From an uncultured Methanobrevibacter sp. (GTDB taxonomy: Archaea > Methanobacteriota > Methanobacteria > Methanobacteriales > Methanobacteriaceae): DNA of 21,895 nucleotides. This document shows positions 16,487 to 21,895 of this stretch, one piece after another. Where the stretch lies: assembly GCF_937881195.1 (NCBI RefSeq), contig NZ_CALGFC010000038.1, positions 1 to 21,895 of the forward strand, in the 5' to 3' direction. Under the pieces are notes generated by a model, which ran no database searches, was not told the DNA's origin, and was given only the letters and a program-made list of their open reading frames with translations. Each line of letters starts with the position of its first letter. Position 1 is the stretch's first letter. Position numbers and translations under genes: made by a program.

Positions 16487-17473
16487 TTAAAGTTTTCTTT
16501 TATTTTCTTTTAGTCTATATTGACTTGGAGTAATCTTATAATAATCTTTGAATGCAGCAGAAAATTTACTAGAATTTTTATAACCTACTTTATTAGCTAT
16601 ATAACTAATTTTATAATCTTCTTTATTTAATAATTCTTTAGCTACTTGTAAACGATACTCTTTTCTCCAAGTATATACTGGTTTGCCATAAATAGATTTA
16701 AAAGAAGTTTTTAATGATGTAATACTAATATTATACTTCTTTGATAAATATTCCAGCGTTATAGGTTTTTGAATGTTTTCTATTAATTCTTTTCTTATAG
16801 TTTTAATAGTTTCTACCTGTTTTTTTGAAAAATATTTTCTATTTTCAATTGTATTATTTAATGGAGTTATTTTTAAAAATAAAAAAAGTTCTAATACTTT
16901 TAATTTAAAGTAGATTTTCTGAATTTTTTCATCTACATAATACATTTCATTAAAAATATGTTCTATTTCTTTTGTAGATTTAATTAACAAAAAATCATTA
17001 TTTTCGGATATTTTATTGTATAACTCATTTAAATCAAATGAATACCCAAATACATCTTTCAAAAATGGTTTAGCGGATTTTTTATTGATATATATTTCTA
17101 TTCCCTCATAATAACCTAAAGGAAATGTTGAATAATTACTTTCAGTATTTTTTGTTGATACAACTAAATCCCCTTCTTCCAAATAATGGTATTTTCCTTT
17201 AAATTTACATTCAAATCTTCCTTTTTTACAATGATTAATAGTAATTTCCTGATTTGAGTTCATTCTATTAAATTCATTTATTTCAAACCCATGAATTTCA
17301 ATATTTATTAGATAAATCCCTGGAAAAACACCATAGCTTATCATTTTTCCTTTTGCTAGCTTAAAATCAAAAGAATATACTGTTTTAAAAGAGTTTTCAT
17401 TAAAAATTTTCATTGAGTTTTCATATTTTTTATCAATATTTATCTTTAATGGATTTTTTTTCATGATAATCAT
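16487..17473 (-). CDS. AraC-family transcriptional regulator
   Basis: A 328-residue regulator. Residues about 215-325 form the double helix-turn-helix DNA-binding domain of the AraC/XylS family: ITLEYLSKKYNISITSLKTS is the first helix-turn-helix, and IANKVGYKNSSKFSAAFKDY followed by KITPSQYR is the second. The N-terminal 200 residues form a divergent sensor domain with β-rich stretches, like those of PchR/YbtA-type regulators that bind an iron-siderophore complex. AraC proteins are common in bacteria and uncommon in archaea, so the gene was probably acquired. It sits between the ABC pair and the ECF genes, whose expression it likely controls. The start may be ATG 17473 or ATG 17464; neither has a clear Shine-Dalgarno sequence. 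Ligand binding by the N-terminal domain is inference. Confidence 0.9.
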   Translation of the reverse strand: MIIMKKNPLKINIDKKYENSMKIFNENSFKTVYSFDFKLAKGKMISYGVFPGIYLINIEIHGFEINEFNRMNSNQEITINHCKKGRFECKFKGKYHYLEEGDLVVSTKNTESNYSTFPLGYYEGIEIYINKKSAKPFLKDVFGYSFDLNELYNKISENNDFLLIKSTKEIEHIFNEMYYVDEKIQKIYFKLKVLELFLFLKITPLNNTIENRKYFSKKQVETIKTIRKELIENIQKPITLEYLSKKYNISITSLKTSFKSIYGKPVYTWRKEYRLQVAKELLNKEDYKISYIANKVGYKNSSKFSAAFKDYYKITPSQYRLKENKRKL

Positions 17474-17543
17474 TATTTATATTAATTTTTATCAACAAGT
17501 AGTTGTCATACCAAACTTATTATTAATTTAAATTTTTTTATCA

Positions 17544-17630
17544 AATTATTTTTTTATTAAAATATCTTATTATCTAATTATTTTTTTTATTAAAATATCT
17601 TATTATCTAATTATTTTTTTTATTAGAACA
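17544..17630. repeat. Tandem 32-33-bp repeat, about 2.6 copies
   Basis: A unit beginning AATTA, then 7-8 T, then ATTAAAATATC and TTATTATCT repeats with a period of 32-33 bases (starts near 17544, 17576 and 17609). The third copy diverges after its first 18 or so bases. The copies differ by one T in the T-run. The array lies in the predicted 5' leader of the AraC-type gene. Confidence 0.75.
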
Positions 17631-17643
17631 TTTTTATCAAAAA

Positions 17644-17659
17644 TTTAGGTATGGCTAAA
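17644..17659. promoter_or_regulatory. DtxR/MntR-like operator O2 (araC-type promoter)
   Basis: TTTAGGTATGGCTAAA matches the TTTAG-N6-CTAAA pattern of O1. On the minus strand it follows a TATA-like ATTATATGG region (17666-17674, read CCATATAAT), placing it near the transcription start of the AraC-type gene. The predicted leader to ATG 17473 is about 170 bases. Confidence 0.65.
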
Positions 17660-17746
17660 TTATCCTATTATATGGTCCTCATTATATTTAAAATAGAGAT
17701 ATATAAAATTTTTATAAATAATTTTTAATAAAAAATAATGAAAAAA

Positions 17747-17762
17747 TTTAGGTATGCCAAAA
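17747..17762. promoter_or_regulatory. DtxR/MntR-like operator O3 (upstream of ECF TATA)
   Basis: TTTAGGTATGCCAAAA differs from O1 at two positions: T for C at position 7, and A for T in the right half-site. It ends just before the ECF promoter TATA box at 17764-17773, so together with O4 it brackets that box. Confidence 0.6.
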
Positions 17763-17763
17763 A

Positions 17764-17773
17764 ATTTATATAT
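17764..17773 (+). promoter_or_regulatory. TATA box of ECF transporter genes
   Basis: A TTTATATAT string lies between operators O3 and O4. The expected start is near 17795-17800, which leaves a leader of about 150 bases before the TTG start at 17947. No other well-placed TATA box in the gap is flanked in this way. Confidence 0.55.
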
Positions 17774-17775
17774 GA

Positions 17776-17791
17776 TTTAGTCTAAACTAAA
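17776..17791. promoter_or_regulatory. DtxR/MntR-like operator O4 (downstream of ECF TATA)
   Basis: TTTAGTCTAAACTAAA keeps both half-sites TTTAG and CTAAA at the same 6-base spacing, but its core lacks GG/CC. It lies between the TATA box and the expected start of the ECF transcript, as O1 does at the ABC promoter. Confidence 0.6.
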
Positions 17792-17946
17792 TTTAAATAA
17801 ACATATTTAATAAAAATCTGAATTATATTAATATTTTTTAAATAATATTTATTATATTTATTTATAAATCAATGCACATGATATTTGATAAAAAATATTT
17901 TATGATATATTATTTATTCAGAATAGCTTTATTTACTGGTGATAAA

Positions 17947-18528
17947 TTGAATGAAAAATTAAATATAAAAGATTTGATAAATGTAGGAATATTTACTGCA
18001 ATTTACATAATTGTAGTATTCGCTGTGGGTATGATTGGTTATATTCCCTTATTTTTAGTTATACTTCCGATTTTAGTGCCTATTGTTGGAGGAATCCCAT
18101 TTATGCTTTTCATAACAAAAGTGAAAAAGTTTGGAATGGTTACAATAATGGCTTTACTTGTTGGTCTTATCATGTTTATTAGTGGACATACATGGATCCC
18201 TATATTGACTTTCCTCATTTTTGGAATATTATCCGATTTAATAATGAAGTCTGGAAATTATCAAAGTTCTATAAAATCAATCATAGGATTCGCTGTTTTT
18301 AGTATTGGAATAATGGGAAATATGCTTCCTTTATGGGTAATGAGAGATTCTTTCTTGTCTTATTTAAATTCCGGCATGGGAGTAGAATATGCTAATGTTA
18401 TAGCCACTATAACACCCCCATGGGCATTCTTTGTTTTGATTATAGGTGCTTTTATAGGGGGTATATTGGGAGCAATTATTGGTAAAAAAGTACTTAAAAA
18501 ACATTTTAAACGAGCAAATATTGCATAA
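17947..18528 (+). CDS. MptD/Trep_Strep-family ECF S-component
   Basis: The 193-residue integral membrane protein with about five or six helices is the substrate-binding subunit of an energy-coupling factor importer (MptD/Trep_Strep family). Family hallmarks are the N-terminus KDLINVGIFTAIYIIV, the GGIPFMLFITKVKKFGMV stretch and the small-residue C-terminus GAFIGGILGAIIGKKVLKKH. I start at TTG 17947 because GGTGAT at 17938-17943 precedes it and because family proteins begin at MxxKLxxKDLINIG. The same frame is open back to ATG 17872, which would add 25 residues, but that ATG has no ribosome-binding site. Related S-components sit next to YbtPQ-like ABC pairs in Firmicutes; as I recall, the SiaFGH haem importer of Streptococcus pyogenes is of this kind. 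The substrate here is unproven. Confidence 0.85.
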   Translation: MNEKLNIKDLINVGIFTAIYIIVVFAVGMIGYIPLFLVILPILVPIVGGIPFMLFITKVKKFGMVTIMALLVGLIMFISGHTWIPILTFLIFGILSDLIMKSGNYQSSIKSIIGFAVFSIGIMGNMLPLWVMRDSFLSYLNSGMGVEYANVIATITPPWAFFVLIIGAFIGGILGAIIGKKVLKKHFKRANIA

Positions 18529-18674
18529 TATTAAAAAAAGGAATAATAAGTAAAGAAGGATAATAGGAAATAATGAATATTATTTATTAATTTTAATTTA
18601 TTTAATCTTCAATAATTAATAATCCTCAAAAAATCCCTTAAAAAAATAATTATATGATTAAATAGATGGTTTAA
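18529..18674. other. Gap between S-component and EcfT genes
   Basis: This 146-base A/T-rich gap has no ORF and no copy of the TTTAG-N6-CTAAA site. It is longer than usual inside an operon, so a separate weak promoter for ecfT cannot be excluded. Confidence 0.4.
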
Positions 18675-19415
18675 ATGAGCGAATTTTTTAAATCTACAAC
18701 CGAAAAATATTTTTTAAAATTAGATCCAAGAACGAAAATTTTTGCATTAGTTGTAATAAATTTACTAGCATTCTCTTTGGTTCCGTTATATATAACAATA
18801 TTCTTAATATTCATTCCATTTTTTTGTCTATTATTGAGTAATAAAGAAAAAATAGCTTTTATATTCATTTTACTTTTTTTTATAGCTAAATTAATCGAGA
18901 TATATCTTATACCTGTTACTCATGGTTTAATAAATGGACTACTTATAATGTTTTCTAGTGTGATTGTTAGAATGGGACCAGGAATTATTATGGGATATTA
19001 TGTCTTAACAACTACAAAGGTAAGTGAGTTTATGGCATCAATGAATAGAATGAAGATTCCAGAATCAATATCTATTCCAATATCTGTTTTATTTCGATAC
19101 TTTCCAACAATAATTGAAGAAATAAGGGCTATAAAAGATGCAATGAAAATGAGAAGGATAGGGAGTGACTTAAAATCATTATTAAATCCATTAAGACTAT
19201 TAGAATATATTTTCGTGCCATTATTAATAAATGCTGTGAAAACAGGAGAAGAATTATCCGCAGCATCATTAACTAGGGGATTGAGTAACCCTATTTCAAG
19301 AACTAATATTTGTCAAATAGGATTTGGAATTTCTGATTTTTTAATTTTGATAGTATCAATTATTGGCCTTATAATCTTTGTTCTATATATTATAGGAGGG
19401 ATATCAATTGCTTAA
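18675..19415 (+). CDS. ecfT: Energy-coupling factor transmembrane protein EcfT
   Basis: A 246-residue membrane protein of the EcfT/CbiQ family. EcfT couples the ATPases to the substrate-binding subunit of an ECF importer. It opens with the typical LDPRTKIFALVVINLLAFSL and has about five hydrophobic helices. The two coupling motifs are degenerate relative to the classic A-R-G: AIKDAMKMRRIGSDLKS (about residues 155-171) and LSAASLTRGL (about 195-204). Its stop overlaps the start of the ATPase gene by 8 bases, so the two are translationally coupled. It belongs to the same unit as the S-component upstream. Confidence 0.9.
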   Translation: MSEFFKSTTEKYFLKLDPRTKIFALVVINLLAFSLVPLYITIFLIFIPFFCLLLSNKEKIAFIFILLFFIAKLIEIYLIPVTHGLINGLLIMFSSVIVRMGPGIIMGYYVLTTTKVSEFMASMNRMKIPESISIPISVLFRYFPTIIEEIRAIKDAMKMRRIGSDLKSLLNPLRLLEYIFVPLLINAVKTGEELSAASLTRGLSNPISRTNICQIGFGISDFLILIVSIIGLIIFVLYIIGGISIA

Positions 19416-20994
19416 AATCAATAATCTTAATTTTACTTATTCTGAAGAAAAAAAAAGCAATATTTTGAATAATATCAATTTACATATTAAAAAAGGAGAA
19501 GTTATCCTTTTGTGTGGTGAATCAGGATCTGGAAAAACAACTATCACTCGCTTAATAAATGGTTTAATCCCAAACTTTTATTCGGGAAAAGTTGATGGAA
19601 ATATAACTTTGATAGATGAGAATATTTTTGAAATACCAATATATAAAATTGCTGAAAAAATTGGTTCAGTTTTTCAAAATCCTAAAACACAATTTTTTAA
19701 TGTTGATACTACTAGTGAACTAGCTTTTGGATGTGAAAATTTAGGATTGCCTATAAAAGAGATAGAAAAAAGAATTAATAAAATTGTTTATGATTTTCAA
19801 ATAGAACATCTTTTAAACAAAAGTATTTTCAAACTATCTGGTGGGGAAAAGCAGAAAATAGCTTGTGCTTCTATTTCTGCTTGTTTTCCAGAAATTTTAA
19901 TTCTTGATGAGCCATCTTCTAATCTTGATTCTACTGCAACATGGGATTTAAGAGAAATGATTATTTCTTGGAAAAATATGGGTAAAACTGTTATTATAGC
20001 AGAACATAGAATATATTTTTTAAAAGATATTATTGATCGCATGATATATATGAAAGATGGAAAAATCCAAAGAATAATTTCAAATGAAGAGATAAAAACA
20101 ATGCAAGATAATTCTTTTTCAAATTTAGGAATAAGAACTCTATCTTTAACTAATTTAACTAAAAATAAAAATAATATTTTTAATGAAATAAATAATCATG
20201 AAAAGGAAGATAATTATAATAATAATAATAATAAAAAAGATATTAATAAAAGTGATTCCAGCAAAAAAAATTCATTACATAATCCCTATTTTTCTTTAAA
20301 AGACTTTAAATTTTCTTATGAAAATGAATTAGCAATAAACATTGATTCTGCAAAAATTCCACAAAATGAGATAATAGCTATTATTGGAAAGAATGGAGCA
20401 GGTAAATCTACATTTGCACGATGTTTATGTGGTTTAGAACGTAAATGTAAAGGAAAATTAAAAGTTAACGGGAAAAATCTTAATTCAAGAAATAGGCTTA
20501 AAATCTCATACATGGTAATGCAAGATGTTAATTATCAACTATTTACAGAAAGTGTTTTAGATGAAATCTATTTAAGTTTGGATGATTTTATTAGTAAAAA
20601 TGAAATAACATGTAATGAAAAAAAAGAAATAGCTGAAGATATTTTAAAAAACTTAGACTTACTTGAGTTTAAAGATGCCCATCCAATGGCTTTATCTGGT
20701 GGGCAAAAACAAAGAATAGTAATAGGAAGTGCAATTGCTTCTAATAAAGAAATAATGATCTTCGATGAGCCTACAAGTGGTTTAGATTTAAAACACATGA
20801 GAGAAGTAGCCAATAATATAAAAAATCTTCAAAAAAGAGGAATTAGTTCTTTTATTATTTCCCATGATCTTGAACTTATTTTTGAATGTTGTAATTATGT
20901 TATACATTTAGAGGAAGGAAAAATAATTGATAAATATTATATTGATCATGAAGGAGAAAGAAAACTAAAAAATTTTTTTATTCAATCTGATTAA
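19408..20994 (+). CDS. ecfA: Fused two-domain ECF ATPase (EcfA1-EcfA2)
   Basis: A 528-residue protein with two complete ABC ATPase domains that power the ECF importer. Domain 1: Walker A GESGSGKT (37-44), FQNPKTQ Q-loop (89-95), LSGGE (143-147), Walker B ILILDEP (163-169), EH (199-200). Domain 2: Walker A GKNGAGKS (327-334), MQD (371-373), LSGGQ (429-433), Walker B IMIFDEP (449-455), then SHD. All key residues are present in both domains. A hydrophilic Asn/Lys-rich linker at about 255-290 joins them. Translation starts at TTG 19408 with AGGAGGG at 19394-19400, inside the end of ecfT. The fusion replaces the separate EcfA and EcfA' of many bacteria. Confidence 0.92.
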   Translation: MLKINNLNFTYSEEKKSNILNNINLHIKKGEVILLCGESGSGKTTITRLINGLIPNFYSGKVDGNITLIDENIFEIPIYKIAEKIGSVFQNPKTQFFNVDTTSELAFGCENLGLPIKEIEKRINKIVYDFQIEHLLNKSIFKLSGGEKQKIACASISACFPEILILDEPSSNLDSTATWDLREMIISWKNMGKTVIIAEHRIYFLKDIIDRMIYMKDGKIQRIISNEEIKTMQDNSFSNLGIRTLSLTNLTKNKNNIFNEINNHEKEDNYNNNNNKKDINKSDSSKKNSLHNPYFSLKDFKFSYENELAINIDSAKIPQNEIIAIIGKNGAGKSTFARCLCGLERKCKGKLKVNGKNLNSRNRLKISYMVMQDVNYQLFTESVLDEIYLSLDDFISKNEITCNEKKEIAEDILKNLDLLEFKDAHPMALSGGQKQRIVIGSAIASNKEIMIFDEPTSGLDLKHMREVANNIKNLQKRGISSFIISHDLELIFECCNYVIHLEEGKIIDKYYIDHEGERKLKNFFIQSD

Positions 20995-21052
20995 TTTATT
21001 ATTTCTTCATAAAATTATAATATAATTAAAAAATTTTATTTCTAAAATTGCC

Positions 21053-21541
21053 TCAATAAATCGTTAATAATCTTTTCATCTTTTTTAAAGTTAGTTTAAT
21101 TTGAAATAGATTAGACAGTTCACACCCATGAGTTATAGCACATAAAAACCAAAAAAATATTACAAATATTATTGCAACTATATATTCTAAGATATATCTG
21201 AAAGTTCCTTTTTATTTTTTCAATACCCTTTTATTTTCAATTAAACTATCTGGAATTGGAGTAATACTATCATTTTCTACAATTTTATATTCATTTTTAG
21301 TTGGTAATGTTGTTCTTACAATTAAACCACCAATTCTTACCCCCTAATATTGGGCCAATAAAGCTTAATAATGGAAATGTAAAAAACCCAAATATTATTA
21401 ATAATATTATTATTCCTAATCCTTTAGTTAATCCTTTATTGAATTTTTTTTAAATTCTTTTCATGTTATTATTTTTCTATTATTCTGCATTTCATCTTCA
21501 ATTTCGTTTAATTCTTTATCAATCATGGAATTCTTTTTCAT
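21053..21541 (-). pseudogene. Decayed small membrane protein gene
   Basis: GGTG at 21550-21547 precedes ATG 21541 by 5 bases, so the initiation region is intact. The frame begins MKKNSMIDKELNEIEDEMQN and then breaks at TGA (21463-21461), at a one-base loss in the A-run near 21445 (KEFKK|FNKGLTKGLG), at an extra G in the run at 21344-21340 (FIGPILG|VRIGGLIVRTT), and at TAA (21214-21212). It reads on to TGA at 21055-21053. The repaired product, about 160 residues, has an acidic N-terminus, a helix around GIIILLIIFGFFTFPLLSFI, and a second helix around YIVAIIFVIFFWFLCAI. I do not recognise the family. Four lesions make it a real pseudogene. Confidence 0.75.
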
Positions 21542-21776
21542 ATATTCACCTATATTAAAAGATAAAAATTAGAAGTTAGATAATATTATCTACTTAATTA
21601 ACTTATTAATAAATTTTTCATTTTTAAAAAAAGATTATATAATTATAAATTTATTAAAAATAAAATATTAAAATAAACTAGATATAGTAAAAAGATTAAT
21701 AATTACTTTTTAGTATTCAGTTAATAAATGATATATATCTTTTAAAACACAGATATAATTAATAGGAGAATATAAA
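21542..21776. other. Divergent intergenic region
   Basis: This A/T-rich region lies between the decayed membrane-protein gene and the last gene. A TATA-like ATATATAT near 21730 could serve the plus-strand gene. I see no palindromic operator or RNA gene. Confidence 0.4.
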
Positions 21777-21895
21777 ATGTCTGATAAAAATAATATTGTA
21801 GAAAGATTAAAGAACAATGAAGATGTTGATAAAAAAGAAATAGTAAATTATACTATAGGTCTTCAATTAAAAAGAATAGAAAGACAAATTGATGC
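21777..21895 (+). CDS. Unrecognised protein, 5' end only
   Basis: An ATG preceded by AGGAGA at 21763-21768 (8 bases away) opens a frame that runs off the window after 39 codons: MSDKNNIVERLKNNEDVDKK, continuing EIVNYTIGLQLKRIERQID. The segment is charged and probably helical or coiled, with no signal peptide. No family can be named from so short a piece. Confidence 0.65.
   Translation, partial: MSDKNNIVERLKNNEDVDKKEIVNYTIGLQLKRIERQID

Noticed and set aside
17505..17518. Sequence resembling a fifth operator (TTTGGTATGAC on the minus strand)
   Set aside because: It is one base short and lacks the second half-site; at best a degenerate relic.
20216..20240. AAT-rich stretch as an intergenic repeat
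   Set aside because: It encodes the Asn-rich linker between the two ATPase domains and stays in frame.
1..21895. tRNA, rRNA, CRISPR array or insertion-sequence ends
   Set aside because: I looked for cloverleaf-like GC-rich islands, regularly spaced repeats and terminal inverted repeats flanking a transposase and saw none.

Overview
The window is strongly AT-rich and has archaeal features: TATA-box promoters, GGTG and GGAG ribosome-binding sites, and a surface protein with pseudomurein-binding repeats. These point to a host-associated member of the Methanobacteriales, most likely Methanobrevibacter or a close relative. Genus and species cannot be fixed from the sequence alone.

Left part (1-10236). 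A 17-base poly-C tract sits at the left edge. It is followed by a decayed coding remnant and a choloylglycine (bile salt) hydrolase gene broken by a one-base frameshift (504-1480). From 10236 down to 1686 everything lies on the minus strand with gaps of about 75 bases or less. In order of transcription this run holds: a giant adhesin-like gene interrupted by an in-frame TGA (10236-5203); a TPR gene (5150-4359); a decayed TPR paralogue (4284-3396); a one-TM protein (3340-2852); a two-TM protein (2833-2582); and a third TPR paralogue (2576-1686). A perfect 11+1+11 inverted repeat lies at the expected transcription start of the adhesin gene.

Middle part (10237-12483). Two plus-strand genes stand alone: a HEAT-repeat protein (10559-11386) and a LigB/DODA-type (YgiD-like) dioxygenase (11535-12302).

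Right part (12484-20994). This is one functional locus. Two exporter-fold ABC half-transporters (16107-14302 and 14226-12484, minus strand) resemble the YbtPQ/IrtAB heterodimers. An AraC-family regulator (17473-16487, minus) follows. A plus-strand ECF importer comes next: an MptD/Trep_Strep S-component (17947-18528), EcfT (18675-19415) and a fused two-domain EcfA (19408-20994). The gaps between these units contain four 16-bp sites of the form TTTAG-N6-CTAAA, one of them with a mismatch. Three of them abut the predicted TATA boxes of the ABC, araC and ECF promoters, and the fourth lies just upstream of the ECF TATA box. The sites look like operators of a DtxR/MntR-type metal-dependent repressor, so the whole locus reads as an iron-regulated uptake system for haem, a siderophore or a related metal complex. 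This is the most interesting part of the window.

Right edge (20995-21895). A small membrane-protein gene with four lesions (21541-21053, minus) is followed by the 5' end of an unrecognised plus-strand gene (from 21777).

Four genes are broken in 22 kb. Either the lineage is losing genes or some lesions are sequencing errors, because several fall in homopolymers. The TPR and membrane-protein pseudogenes carry several lesions each and are convincing. The single lesions in the bile salt hydrolase and adhesin genes need confirmation.
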